Of a stretch of DNA of 64,000 bases, positions 8,390 to 17,048 are shown in pieces (positions within the stretch are counted from its first letter, which is position 1; each line of letters opens with the position of its first letter). Source of the DNA: Marinifilum caeruleilacunae (lineage in GTDB: Bacteria > Bacteroidota > Bacteroidia > Bacteroidales > Marinifilaceae); assembly GCF_013141825.1 (NCBI RefSeq), contig NZ_RZNH01000004.1, positions 62,531 to 126,530 on the forward strand. The letters are read 5' to 3'. The position numbers and the translations under genes were made by a program. The notes under the pieces are model-generated. The model saw nothing but the letters and a program-made list of their open reading frames with translations, had not been told where the DNA came from and searched no databases.

Positions 8390-9430
8390 ATGAAGAGAAA
8401 GTTAAAAATCCCCTTTGCACTGTCGAAATGGTTTCATTTTGAATTTTGGCCATTTTGGTTTTTTTACATTCCAATGTTCTTTTACGGATTTTACCTGGCC
8501 ATAAAAGCCAGGGCTTTCGCCTACTTTACACCAGCCAATCCTGCCATGCGCTTTGGTGGAGCTTTTGGTATGGATAAGATGGATATTTTAAGCAATCTGG
8601 ATGAAAAATATGTTCCCAAAGGATTTGTGGGTCATTCGAACCTGGATTTAACTGAAATCAAGAAATTGATGAAAGAACACCAAATTGAATTCCCCATTGT
8701 GTGCAAACCCAATGTTGGCGAAAGAGGTGTTGGGGTTGAAAAAATTGACTCGGAGGCTGATATAGCCCCCTTCATGAAAAACAAGAATGAAGAAATTTTA
8801 TTCCAGGAGTTTATTGATTATCCTATCGAATTGGGTGTGTTCTATCACCGCTATCCAATAAGCAAAAAGGATGGCATTACTTCTATTGTAAGGAAAGAAT
8901 TCCTGACCATTACCGGCAATGGAAAATTACAATTCTCAGAATTGGTAAAGGCAAATATTCGAGCAGCCAGCAGAATATCATATCTTAAAAATAAATACAA
9001 ATCGAAGTGGAACCAGGTAATTCCCAGCGGTATTAGTTACAAACTGGAACCCATTGGAAATCATAACAGGGGAACTAAATTTTTGGATGGCAATAGTTTA
9101 ATCAACCATGAACTTGTTGCAGTTTTTAGAAAAATTGCAGAACCATTGGATGGCTATTACTACGGAAGATTCGATATGAAAGTAAATAGCATCCAGGATT
9201 TGTATGAAGGCAAAAACATTAAAATTATTGAATTAAATGGCACCAATTCGGAGCCGGCACACATTTACGATCCTGATTTTCCACTGTTTAAAGCCTACAA
9301 GGTAATTATTCATCACATGAAACTGGTCTACGAAATCAGTATGGAAAATAGAAAACTGGGTGTTAAACCTGATACTTTTAAAGATATCATGAGTGCCTTG
9401 TACAAGCGTACTTTTTCAAAATCAGCATAA
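8390..9430 (+). CDS. ATP-grasp domain protein with N-terminal membrane segment
   Basis: A 346-residue protein with an aromatic-rich hydrophobic stretch at about residues 17-38 (likely one membrane helix or hairpin), then an ATP-grasp fold. VCKPNVGERGVGVEKI (about 104-119) looks like the ATP-binding lysine and glycine-rich loop. EILFQEFIDYPIELGV matches the hinge strand. IIELNGTNSEP supplies the Glu/Asn metal ligands. The arrangement is D-Ala-D-Ala ligase-like, so ATP-dependent carboxylate-amine ligation is expected, but the substrate is unknown. It is a single gene, closed by a hairpin shared with the convergent FadL gene. Confidence 0.75.
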   Translation: MKRKLKIPFALSKWFHFEFWPFWFFYIPMFFYGFYLAIKARAFAYFTPANPAMRFGGAFGMDKMDILSNLDEKYVPKGFVGHSNLDLTEIKKLMKEHQIEFPIVCKPNVGERGVGVEKIDSEADIAPFMKNKNEEILFQEFIDYPIELGVFYHRYPISKKDGITSIVRKEFLTITGNGKLQFSELVKANIRAASRISYLKNKYKSKWNQVIPSGISYKLEPIGNHNRGTKFLDGNSLINHELVAVFRKIAEPLDGYYYGRFDMKVNSIQDLYEGKNIKIIELNGTNSEPAHIYDPDFPLFKAYKVIIHHMKLVYEISMENRKLGVKPDTFKDIMSALYKRTFSKSA

Positions 9431-9432
9431 AA

Positions 9433-9466
9433 AAAGGGAGGATATTCGTAAAATCCTCCCTTTATT
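9433..9466. terminator. bidirectional intrinsic terminator
   Basis: Perfect 11-bp stem AAAGGGAGGAT / ATCCTCCCTTT with flanking A- and T-rich tracts, between the convergent ATP-grasp and FadL genes. Confidence 0.85.
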
Positions 9467-9481
9467 AGTTTTGTTTTTTGT

Positions 9482-10846
9482 TTAGAATGTGAACGCAATT
9501 TCTACTTCGAATTGCTTCATTTCCAATTCTATTGTTTGATTTGGGACCATATTTCCCTGCATTGCTTGTGCAGCATCAAAATCCATTGGGTTAAATCCTT
9601 TTACAGTTGATGCCGGAGCATAAACAACAGCCAAATGAATTGCTTTGCCTGAATCTCCTAATTCTTTCGAACAACCAAAGGTAAAATGATCTTCCATCAC
9701 ACCTGGCGCAAGTATATTAAACATGACTTCCGAGCTTGGGATAGGCTGGTCGCAGTGCGAGTAACCTGCTCTAAAAATCCATGAATCAACACCTGCATAC
9801 TCAACACCAAATTTCAAAATATCGATATCTTTCCATCCAAAACCAGCTCCTTTATCAGCGCCAAGCGGTACATGGTTTGGGTTTGGTGTGTAATCCATTG
9901 GGTTATTAGGATCGCCACCCGGATTTAAGAATGCTGGTGGCAATGCCATTGGATCCATTGGGTTCGATACAGAAGCAACATCAGAATAATTAATCTTTTT
10001 ATAGTCGGCCATAACGGTCCAATCTTCATTGATTTCGTAAGCCAAACCAATGGTCCATGTTGATGGAATATTGAAGTCGCCCTGTTCGGCAAAAAGACCT
10101 TTATATTTATCAAACTCACTCATGTACAACATGGTTTGATAGCTGGCTCCAAGGTGTAATCCTTTGGCAATTTCACCCAAATATCCAAATTTTACACCAT
10201 AACCAAATGCGTTATCATGTCCGTTTCCTGTTAAATTTGCAGCATCGCTCGACATCGGGCCAAAAGCAGACAATCCATTCGCCTCAAAATACTGGTAAGC
10301 CAATAAAGCCGTAACTCCTAAACTGTGTTTTTCGGCAATTTTTCTTGAATAGGTAAGCCCCAGAAACATTTGAGCCAAATCAACACCTGTTGTTTCTGAA
10401 CTCATATCGCCAAAAGTCATTGTAGGGTAATCGGTATTCATACCACCGTTACCAAAAATCGCAGCCGAAAAGCTACTCTTTTCATTGATCATCCAATTGG
10501 CTCCCATACTAGGCATCAGGAATAATTTTGAGTCACTCTCTACTGTTCCCGACATTAGTCCAAAAGTTCCTGGCATTCCTGAAGGTGCGCCAGTTACAGT
10601 ATATTGTCTGTCTGGACTAAAAAATCCAACACCAACCTGGTATTGTTTACCGAGGTAAACATGAGCCGCCGGGTTACCATTAATTAATGAGTTTTTATAC
10701 CAGGCAATACCTGCACCAGCCAGACCTTTGTTTTGAGCGCCATAACCAACACCAAAATATCCGTCGGTTGCCTTTGCAGTCTCGCTTGCAAATATTCCAA
10801 GGAGCAAGCTAAATGCAGCAATAATAAGTTTGAAAGTTTTTGTCAT
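9482..10846 (-). CDS. OmpP1/FadL family outer-membrane transporter
   Basis: A 454-residue beta-barrel protein. A signal peptide (about residues 1-26, ending near ETAKA) precedes the family-typical N-terminal plug region NKGLAGAGIAWYKN...NGNPAA. The C-terminus ends in Phe (EVEIAFTF), as outer-membrane barrels do. FadL proteins take up hydrophobic molecules such as long-chain fatty acids or aromatics; the substrate here is unknown. It is followed by a terminator shared with the ATP-grasp gene and stands alone, with a 333-base gap upstream. Confidence 0.88.
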   Translation of the reverse strand: MTKTFKLIIAAFSLLLGIFASETAKATDGYFGVGYGAQNKGLAGAGIAWYKNSLINGNPAAHVYLGKQYQVGVGFFSPDRQYTVTGAPSGMPGTFGLMSGTVESDSKLFLMPSMGANWMINEKSSFSAAIFGNGGMNTDYPTMTFGDMSSETTGVDLAQMFLGLTYSRKIAEKHSLGVTALLAYQYFEANGLSAFGPMSSDAANLTGNGHDNAFGYGVKFGYLGEIAKGLHLGASYQTMLYMSEFDKYKGLFAEQGDFNIPSTWTIGLAYEINEDWTVMADYKKINYSDVASVSNPMDPMALPPAFLNPGGDPNNPMDYTPNPNHVPLGADKGAGFGWKDIDILKFGVEYAGVDSWIFRAGYSHCDQPIPSSEVMFNILAPGVMEDHFTFGCSKELGDSGKAIHLAVVYAPASTVKGFNPMDFDAAQAMQGNMVPNQTIELEMKQFEVEIAFTF

Positions 10847-11123
10847 CTTCTGTAATGATTTAGTTTGATAATTAGGATTTGATCACAAAATACCAACTCC
10901 ACCAATATCCATATATGTTGTATATCATATATCTACATATCAATCCTTAAGCATTCCTAACTATCTACATTACAATACTTTATCTGAGTAATTTTTTGTA
11001 CTTTTTTACAATTTTTAATTGATGTAAATTAACTCTATATCAGCACCTTAAGCAAATCAACAAAGACATTGACCCACATCAAATTAAAAATCGATTTATA
11101 TCGATTTCTTTGGGATTTCTCAT

Positions 11124-11160
11124 AAAAAAAGCCTTCTCGAATATCATCGAAAAGGCTTAT
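11124..11160 (-). terminator. intrinsic terminator of the sulfur operon
   Basis: On the minus strand, a 12-bp stem with one mismatch (arms at 11129-11140 and 11147-11158) is followed by seven T. It lies just downstream of the rhodanese gene. The rest of the 10847-11179 gap is AT-rich, and I see only likely promoter sequence for the FadL gene in it. Confidence 0.85.
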
Positions 11161-11179
11161 TAATTTTTAATGTTTTATT

Positions 11180-11800
11180 CTAGCAACCACCCGAAACACG
11201 TTTTTTCTTCTTGCGTTTTTTGATGGTAGGTTTTGGTTTTTTAACTGTATTTGTATTTGTTAGAACAGCATTATCGCCACCCAGGGCAGCACTTGCTCCT
11301 TTTCTAAAATCATATTTTGCAATTTCATCATCTGCCATTACCGATTTTGGTGCCTGGGGATTTAAAATGGTTTCGGCCCAATAGTTTAATCCACCCTGCA
11401 TTACAAAATTGTTTTCATAGCCCAATTGTCGGGTCAACATCCACGCTTCGTTTGCCTTTAAGTTCCCATTAGAATAAAACACATTCATTTTAATTCCCTG
11501 ATCGACATACTCTTCGTATTCTTCGGAAAGAATCTGAGTTAAAGGAATGTTGATTGCTCCAGGTAAGCTATATTTTTCAAATTCTGCCTGACTTCGTACA
11601 TCAATTAACTGAAGGCTAGGATCTTTCTGAACCAGCATATCAGCAATTTCATCTGTACTTACGAATTGTGTTCCATCCTTCACTTCATCAAGCAATTGTT
11701 CAGCTGTTAATTTGAATGGCTTGGTCGTATTTTCGGGTATCGCTGCAATAATTATCCCCAAAGGAATAAATACAGAAGCTAATATTAATCTCATTTTCAT
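11180..11800 (-). CDS. rhodanese-fold protein lacking the catalytic Cys, with C-terminal Lys-rich Cys tail
   Basis: A 206-residue protein with an N-terminal hydrophobic segment (about 4-21, signal peptide or anchor), then a rhodanese domain (about 30-145). LIDVRSQAEFEKYSLPGAINIP is the normal CH2A region. Where active rhodaneses have the catalytic Cys after a VxY strand, this one reads NVFYSNGN, with Ser at 110. The only Cys in the whole protein is the final residue, Cys206, after a lysine-rich linker and SGG. The domain is therefore probably not a standard sulfurtransferase. It is the last gene of the Psr/YeeE operon, 25 bases after the preceding gene, so a sulfur-related role is inferred from context. 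Confidence 0.8.
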   Translation of the reverse strand: MKMRLILASVFIPLGIIIAAIPENTTKPFKLTAEQLLDEVKDGTQFVSTDEIADMLVQKDPSLQLIDVRSQAEFEKYSLPGAINIPLTQILSEEYEEYVDQGIKMNVFYSNGNLKANEAWMLTRQLGYENNFVMQGGLNYWAETILNPQAPKSVMADDEIAKYDFRKGASAALGGDNAVLTNTNTVKKPKPTIKKRKKKKRVSGGC

Positions 11801-11825
11801 CTCAGTGATTTTTAAAAGTTAAGAC

Positions 11826-12416
11826 CTAGTACTCTTCGCGAGGGAATTTCTTTTCTGCCCATTCGCCTACCCAGAACATAGCAAATGCCATCAGGATAAG
11901 CCCCAGTGCAAATACTCCTCTCGGAATATCCAAAAGTTCATTCATTGTTGGAGTTCCCAGGTAATTTGCCTTGTACATTTCCTCAAATAATGGATAACCT
12001 TCGGTAAAGAAAACAATACCTAAAGTTAATCCTCCAATAAATGCAAGTGCATCTAATTTACCAATTGCGAAAGCACAGAATGCAGTTCCAGGGCAAAAGC
12101 CGCCCATAATAAAACCAACACCCATCACAACTCCGCCAATTAAAGCGGAAGTTACATAGGTTGGGTTGATGAAAACGAAATCTAAATCGATCCAACCAAA
12201 AAGACTAAAAAATAACATTCCTACCATTGCCGTTATCGCAGCAGTAAAGAATACTTTTAATACTGTTGTGTCGTACCCATAAAACATTCCGGCCAACTTT
12301 CTGCTTGAAGAAAATCCGCTACCTTCCAACACAAATCCAAAACCGATTCCAATTAAAAATGCAATGAACAAATTGGTATCAGGTGAAATTATCTCATTAA
12401 CAATTAATGGTGCCAT
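11826..12416 (-). CDS. YeeE/YedE half-channel, second subunit
   Basis: A 196-residue membrane protein with about five helices, homologous to one half of YeeE/YedE (TsuA) thiosulfate-type channels. The conserved Cys motif appears as GGFCPGTAFCAF (about residues 97-108). In Gram-negative bacteria the channel may be split into two half-length proteins, as in PmpA/PmpB-like pairs, and the other half is the next gene upstream (25 bases away). The pair lies directly downstream of polysulfide reductase-like subunits, which supports import of thiosulfate or another sulfur compound. Confidence 0.85.
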   Translation of the reverse strand: MAPLIVNEIISPDTNLFIAFLIGIGFGFVLEGSGFSSSRKLAGMFYGYDTTVLKVFFTAAITAMVGMLFFSLFGWIDLDFVFINPTYVTSALIGGVVMGVGFIMGGFCPGTAFCAFAIGKLDALAFIGGLTLGIVFFTEGYPLFEEMYKANYLGTPTMNELLDIPRGVFALGLILMAFAMFWVGEWAEKKFPREEY

Positions 12417-12441
12417 AATCTATTTGTTTATACATTTTAAA

Positions 12442-12963
12442 TTAAATCCAGTTTTTTCTAAAGAAGTACGCCAACATAAAAGCTGTACCAAAAATTGCAG
12501 CCATGGTTAAAAATCCTCCAACCGAAAGTACTGCCATTCCACTTAGTGCCGATCCACTGGTGCAGCCACGACCGAGCTGGGAACCAAAACCAAAGAACAT
12601 CCCACCCAATATGGCAAAAATGATTCTTCGTTTCGATGAGATTTTAGGAGAGTGCTCCACTTTAAATTTTAATCGTTTGGCTAATGCACCCGATAAAAAC
12701 CCACCAACCAGAACACCAAGTAGTTGAAATACCAACCAGGATTTCATTGGATTTGGGTGAGTTTCGTTATACTCTTTGTAATAGGTTGCATTTTCGGCAT
12801 GCGATGGTGCAACCGTATTTACTGTAGAAACAACTGCACTTTTAATTGCTCCGCTGGCTCCTAATCCGCGTCCGGAAACAAAATTTGCAGCCAAAAGAAC
12901 AAGTCCTAACAATACTCCACCGATATACGGATTAAAGTATTTTGTTTTTTTCACTTCGCTCAT
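12442..12963 (-). CDS. YeeE/YedE half-channel, first subunit
   Basis: Membrane protein of 173 residues from the ATG at 12963 (MSEVKKTKYFNPYIGG). An upstream in-frame ATG at 13011 would overlap the NrfD gene and adds a Lys-rich stretch, so the shorter start is preferred. It carries the YeeE motif GRGCTSGSALSG with its conserved Cys, and about four helices. It pairs with the following half-channel to form a complete YeeE/YedE transporter for thiosulfate or a related sulfur compound (inferred). It is 35 bases after the PsrC-like gene. Confidence 0.85.
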   Translation of the reverse strand: MSEVKKTKYFNPYIGGVLLGLVLLAANFVSGRGLGASGAIKSAVVSTVNTVAPSHAENATYYKEYNETHPNPMKSWLVFQLLGVLVGGFLSGALAKRLKFKVEHSPKISSKRRIIFAILGGMFFGFGSQLGRGCTSGSALSGMAVLSVGGFLTMAAIFGTAFMLAYFFRKNWI

Positions 12964-12998
12964 TTTATAGTGTTTTTTTAGTTTTTTCAAATTATTGA

Positions 12999-13940
12999 CT
13001 AGTAAAGCCATCTGCTCTCCTGTCCTGCATAAGCAATGATAAATCGAAGCATTACACTTCCAAATAGTACAAGAACTACAGGGATTGCAACAGGAATTTT
13101 AAAGCCTTTCAATTCCATTCCTTCAAGTATGGCCGGAACAATCATTCCCAGGAATACAACGAAAATCCAGAAGGGTGCAGTATATTCTCCTCCTAAAAAT
13201 AAATTAGCAGCATCAATCTGTACTTGTGTGCTTGCTAAAAATCCCATAAACATATGAATAATCAGGAAGAGTTCAATTCCAATAATCATGAGATCCAATT
13301 GTGCAAACCTCTTTCTTTCTGCATGGTTTTTCGACATCCAAATTACAACTGCAGCACCTGCTGAAAGCCCTGAAGCCAGGAACAATGGACCAAGAATGGA
13401 TGTATTCCAAAGAGGGCGTGCATTGAAAGCCGAGAACAATATACCGGTGTAAATTCCTAGTATTGCCGATGAAACCAGCATAATCCACGCAAGTGTTTTC
13501 TTGTGCTTTTGGAAAAAGGCTATTAGCTCTTCGATTACATCAAATTTCCAGTTCCATTTTGGAAAGATCTCTTTGATATGCATTGCAGTCCAAATGATTG
13601 ACATTGGAGTCACAATCATTAAAGTCCATGCTCCCCAAGACATTGGCGATTCCAATCGGATGGTTGTATACAATCTCCAGAAATAGAGTTTATGATGTAA
13701 ATCCAAAAACAGAGCAACCAATCCCAAGATTAAAGCAATTGGTGCTAACATTGGAGCAATTCGAACAGCTGTTTTGTATTCATTTTCCTTATTACGAATG
13801 GTATATAAAGCTGCAAAAAACATTAAACCTGCAGCCAAACCTCCCAAAAACAGATAGGTTGGTATTTCCCAATGCCAAACATGTAATTGAGGGTCGATTA
13901 AAGGATTATTTCTTCCGCTTATAATAATTTCTTCTCTCAT
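12999..13940 (-). CDS. psrC: NrfD/PsrC family quinol-oxidising membrane subunit
   Basis: A 313-residue integral membrane protein of the NrfD/PsrC family with eight or so helices. It is the membrane anchor that exchanges electrons with menaquinone in Psr/Phs-type complexes. The segment WEIPTYLFLGGLAAGLMF is typical of the first helix. It lies 12 bases downstream of the PsrB-like gene, completing a catalytic/Fe-S/membrane trio. Menaquinone as partner is supported by the men genes in this window. The gene symbol denotes the homologous role; thiosulfate versus polysulfide as substrate is not settled. Confidence 0.9.
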   Translation of the reverse strand: MREEIIISGRNNPLIDPQLHVWHWEIPTYLFLGGLAAGLMFFAALYTIRNKENEYKTAVRIAPMLAPIALILGLVALFLDLHHKLYFWRLYTTIRLESPMSWGAWTLMIVTPMSIIWTAMHIKEIFPKWNWKFDVIEELIAFFQKHKKTLAWIMLVSSAILGIYTGILFSAFNARPLWNTSILGPLFLASGLSAGAAVVIWMSKNHAERKRFAQLDLMIIGIELFLIIHMFMGFLASTQVQIDAANLFLGGEYTAPFWIFVVFLGMIVPAILEGMELKGFKIPVAIPVVLVLFGSVMLRFIIAYAGQESRWLY

Positions 13941-13952
13941 TTTAACACGCTT

Positions 13953-14486
13953 TTAGATTAAGAAATACAAGTGAGGTTTTGTACCAGCCTCTGGGATTAA
14001 GGTTTTATATTTTCTCTTTTTCAGGATTTCCGAAACTTCACTTCTTGGATCATCAAGGTCGCCAAAATACATACACTTGGTTGGACAAACCGCTACGCAA
14101 GCTGGCTGCATTCCATTTTTTACCCTGTGAAGACAGAATGTACATTTATCAACATAACCCTCAGGATGAACAAAGCGTGCATCGTAAGGACATGAGGTAA
14201 TACAGGCGCTACACCCAATGCATTCATTTTTAGTTACCAGAACAGTTCCACCTTCCGAATAATGACTTGCTCCAGTAGGGCAACAACGTACACATGGTGA
14301 ATTCTCACAATGATTGCATCGCTCCGAGCGTAATTCCATTTCCAATTGAGGATAAGTACCATCCATTACTTCTACAACCCAATCGCGGCAATACCCGATT
14401 GGCACATCGTTTTCGGTCTGACAAGCTACTACACAGTCGCTGCAACCTACACACTTTTTAGTATCAATAGCCATTGCATATCTCAT
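13953..14486 (-). CDS. psrB: four-cluster ferredoxin subunit (PsrB/PhsB type)
   Basis: A 177-residue electron-transfer protein with four Cys groups that fit four [4Fe-4S] clusters: CVGCSDCVVACQ, CNHCENSPCVRCCP, CIGCSACITSCP, and CTFC...CVAVCP. It would carry electrons from the membrane subunit to the molybdoenzyme. The start MRYAMAIDTKKCVGC is standard and lies three bases after the PsrA stop codon, so the two are tightly coupled. Length fits PsrB/PhsB/DmsB-type subunits. It has no signal peptide; export together with the Tat-bearing PsrA is expected for this family. Confidence 0.93.
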   Translation of the reverse strand: MRYAMAIDTKKCVGCSDCVVACQTENDVPIGYCRDWVVEVMDGTYPQLEMELRSERCNHCENSPCVRCCPTGASHYSEGGTVLVTKNECIGCSACITSCPYDARFVHPEGYVDKCTFCLHRVKNGMQPACVAVCPTKCMYFGDLDDPRSEVSEILKKRKYKTLIPEAGTKPHLYFLI

Positions 14487-14489
14487 AGC

Positions 14490-16727
14490 TTACACCTCCG
14501 ATTTTTTAATATCAGTTCTAAATGTTACAAAGTTTCCTCTCATTCCTGTACCTCCCATTATCGGATCTGTCATTACATTGGTAATCATCTGGGTATCGCT
14601 AATACCTTTACCAAAGCATCGTTTCATGCGCTTATCGGTATGACCGAAACCGTGTACCATATAGATGGAATCGAACCTAATTCTTTCGGTTACTCTTACT
14701 TTTATTGGGAAGTCTGAAATGACTCCATCCTGATTTTCCAGGTAAACATACTGGCCACTGCTTAGGTCCCATTCTTTGGCAACCTTAGGATTTACCCAAC
14801 AGGTATTCTCATCCATTAAGTCGGTTAGGTTAGGATTGTTTGCAGTACGGCTAAAGGTATGCATTGGAGCTCTTCCGTAAATCAAGCGGTAAAAGCCCTC
14901 TGTGGGTTCCGGATGCGGTGTATATACTGGCAACGGATCGAACCCTTCTTCTTCCAGAGCAGTTGAATACAATTCTATTTTTCCTGTATTTGTATTGAAT
15001 TCCACATCTTCATTGTCTGCGAAGTACAAATCGTCATATTCGCGTTCCAGGCGTTTCACTCCAAGCCTTTGCATTTCTTCCAGCGAACTTCCAATTTGCT
15101 TCAATTCCCAATCAATTTCATCTTCGATGGTTTCAAATGGAAAATAATCCAGCAAATCTAATTTCTTTGCCAATTCTCTTGCCATCCAATAAGCTGGTTT
15201 GGTTTCATATAGTGGATCAACAGCTGGCATTCTTAAGGCGATACTTGGCTCTCTTCCCTGCGATATTCTAAGTGCATCATATCTTTCCAGGTAGGTACAC
15301 TCAGGCAAAACAACATCGGCATAACCTGTAATTTCCATTGGCATGGTATCCACTACAACCAATAGGTCCAATTCTTGTATTGCCTTAATGGTTTTTTGCT
15401 GATCGGGAAGTGTATTAATTAGGTTAGTTCCGTTAACAATCCAGCCTTTCACAGTATAATCAAGATCAGGACTTGGAATAGATGCATCGCAAACACCTGA
15501 GGCCAATGCCAAGTCGGCTAAATTGTATTTACCTCCCATAGCATCTCGCCAGTTTTTCTTTGGTTTCGGAAATGCCGGAAGTTTATAGTGTGGTACTTCT
15601 GCCTTTTCAGGATTGTAAAATCCGCCTCGTCTTCCCCAGCTTCCCAACAATGCATTAAGTATGGCTACGGCACGAAGTCTTTGCGTATCGTCGCCATACC
15701 AGGTAACATGGCGACCAGGATGTACAATTACTGCTGGTGCAGCATTGGCCATTTCTCTGGCAGTTTCTCTAATTTGCTGAGGTTTAATAGTGGTTACACC
15801 ATAAGCCCACTCAGGAGTATATCTTTGAACATGATCCTTCAGTTGTTCAAATCCAAAAGTATATTTTTCAACGTATTTTTTATCGTATAGCTCTTCGTTG
15901 ATGATTACATTCATCCATGCCAGCAGAAGGGCATTATCGGTGGCTGGTTTAATTGGCAACCAATGTTTTGATTTGCCAGCTACTGTTGAAAATCGAGGAT
16001 CTACAGTAATTATGCTTGCGCCTTTATCAATTGCATCCGACATTTCCTGTACCTGGCCATTGTGCATATTTTCGCCAAGGTGCGATCCAATCAAAACCAA
16101 ACATTTTGTATCTCTGATATCTGTGTTTTCGGGAGAATTAATTCCCTGACCAAAAGTTGAAATGAACGCAACTTCGCGTGGTCCACGACATTGTGCATAT
16201 GAAGGAGCAGCAATATTATTGGAACCAAAAGCTTTCAGCAATTTTCCGAAATATTTACCTCCAGAACCGTGAGTAAACAAGGCTGTACTTTCTGGTCCAT
16301 GTTCTTTTTTGATCTGTTTCATTTTTGAGGCAATGTATTCAAATGCCTCTTCCCAACTGGCTTCACGATAGGTTTGATTACCTCTGTCGCCTGTTCGAAT
16401 TAAAGGTTTTTGTAATCGATCTTCATCGTAATACATGCCGACTCCACCTGTTCCACGTGGGCAAAACCTTCCATTACAGTTAGGATCCAAATCATTTCCA
16501 ATCACTTTCTTAATTCTACCCTGTTCGTCTTTATAAACCCAACCGGCACACTTCCAAAAGCATACTTCGCAATAGGTTGGAGTACGAGTAAAATCATATG
16601 GACCTTTAAAAAATGACTTGTTATTTTCAAGCAGATTATTTGCGAGGGAATCTAAAATTCCTCCTCCAAAAATTAAACCTGCAGCACTTAAGGAGCTAAT
16701 CTTTATAAACTCTCTTCTGCTCTTCAT
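14490..16727 (-). CDS. psrA: molybdopterin oxidoreductase, polysulfide/thiosulfate reductase catalytic subunit
   Basis: A 745-residue Mo/W-bisMGD enzyme of the DMSO-reductase superfamily. A Tat signal (SRREFIKISSLSAAGL, residues 3-18) exports it folded. The N-terminal [4Fe-4S] site is C53, C56, C60 and C89. Cys180 in APSYAQCRGPRE is at the position of the Mo ligand, the Cys ligand used by the PsrA/PhsA group rather than Ser (DmsA). Length also fits PsrA/PhsA (about 760). It leads an operon psrA-psrB-psrC-yeeE-yeeE-rhodanese. The YeeE pair and rhodanese favour a sulfur substrate, but arsenate or tetrathionate reductases are not formally excluded. Confidence 0.88.
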   Translation of the reverse strand: MKSRREFIKISSLSAAGLIFGGGILDSLANNLLENNKSFFKGPYDFTRTPTYCEVCFWKCAGWVYKDEQGRIKKVIGNDLDPNCNGRFCPRGTGGVGMYYDEDRLQKPLIRTGDRGNQTYREASWEEAFEYIASKMKQIKKEHGPESTALFTHGSGGKYFGKLLKAFGSNNIAAPSYAQCRGPREVAFISTFGQGINSPENTDIRDTKCLVLIGSHLGENMHNGQVQEMSDAIDKGASIITVDPRFSTVAGKSKHWLPIKPATDNALLLAWMNVIINEELYDKKYVEKYTFGFEQLKDHVQRYTPEWAYGVTTIKPQQIRETAREMANAAPAVIVHPGRHVTWYGDDTQRLRAVAILNALLGSWGRRGGFYNPEKAEVPHYKLPAFPKPKKNWRDAMGGKYNLADLALASGVCDASIPSPDLDYTVKGWIVNGTNLINTLPDQQKTIKAIQELDLLVVVDTMPMEITGYADVVLPECTYLERYDALRISQGREPSIALRMPAVDPLYETKPAYWMARELAKKLDLLDYFPFETIEDEIDWELKQIGSSLEEMQRLGVKRLEREYDDLYFADNEDVEFNTNTGKIELYSTALEEEGFDPLPVYTPHPEPTEGFYRLIYGRAPMHTFSRTANNPNLTDLMDENTCWVNPKVAKEWDLSSGQYVYLENQDGVISDFPIKVRVTERIRFDSIYMVHGFGHTDKRMKRCFGKGISDTQMITNVMTDPIMGGTGMRGNFVTFRTDIKKSEV

Positions 16728-16812
16728 TTTGTGATATCTTTTATTTTAACACATCAACACATCTAGAAAACTACATCTGTGCATGTAAACATATATCAAA
16801 AGAGGATCACAC

Positions 16813-16832
16813 AACATGCTCTACAACATGTT
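16813..16832. repeat. short inverted and direct repeats upstream of psrA
   Basis: AACATG...CATGTT forms an inverted repeat and ACAACATG occurs twice as a direct repeat, 86-105 bases upstream of the psrA start. They could be a regulator site. The rest of the 16728-17048 gap shows no gene and no convincing FNR/CRP-like TTGAT-N4-ATCAA box. Confidence 0.25.
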
Positions 16833-17048
16833 TTTGGGATTTGTAATTGGTCTAAACAAGTTAAAATGTCGAAATGCCTTGATTTAAACACATATGCATC
16901 TATTTAGATTTCTACTAAATTACATTTGAAATTATTTTTCTGCAATAACAGACTCAAACATCCTTTATTTACAGGCAGTTTAGCCAAATAATTACAATAT
17001 ATTTTATTCGATATTGGCGAATAAATTCTTTAAAAGAAATCTATCAAA

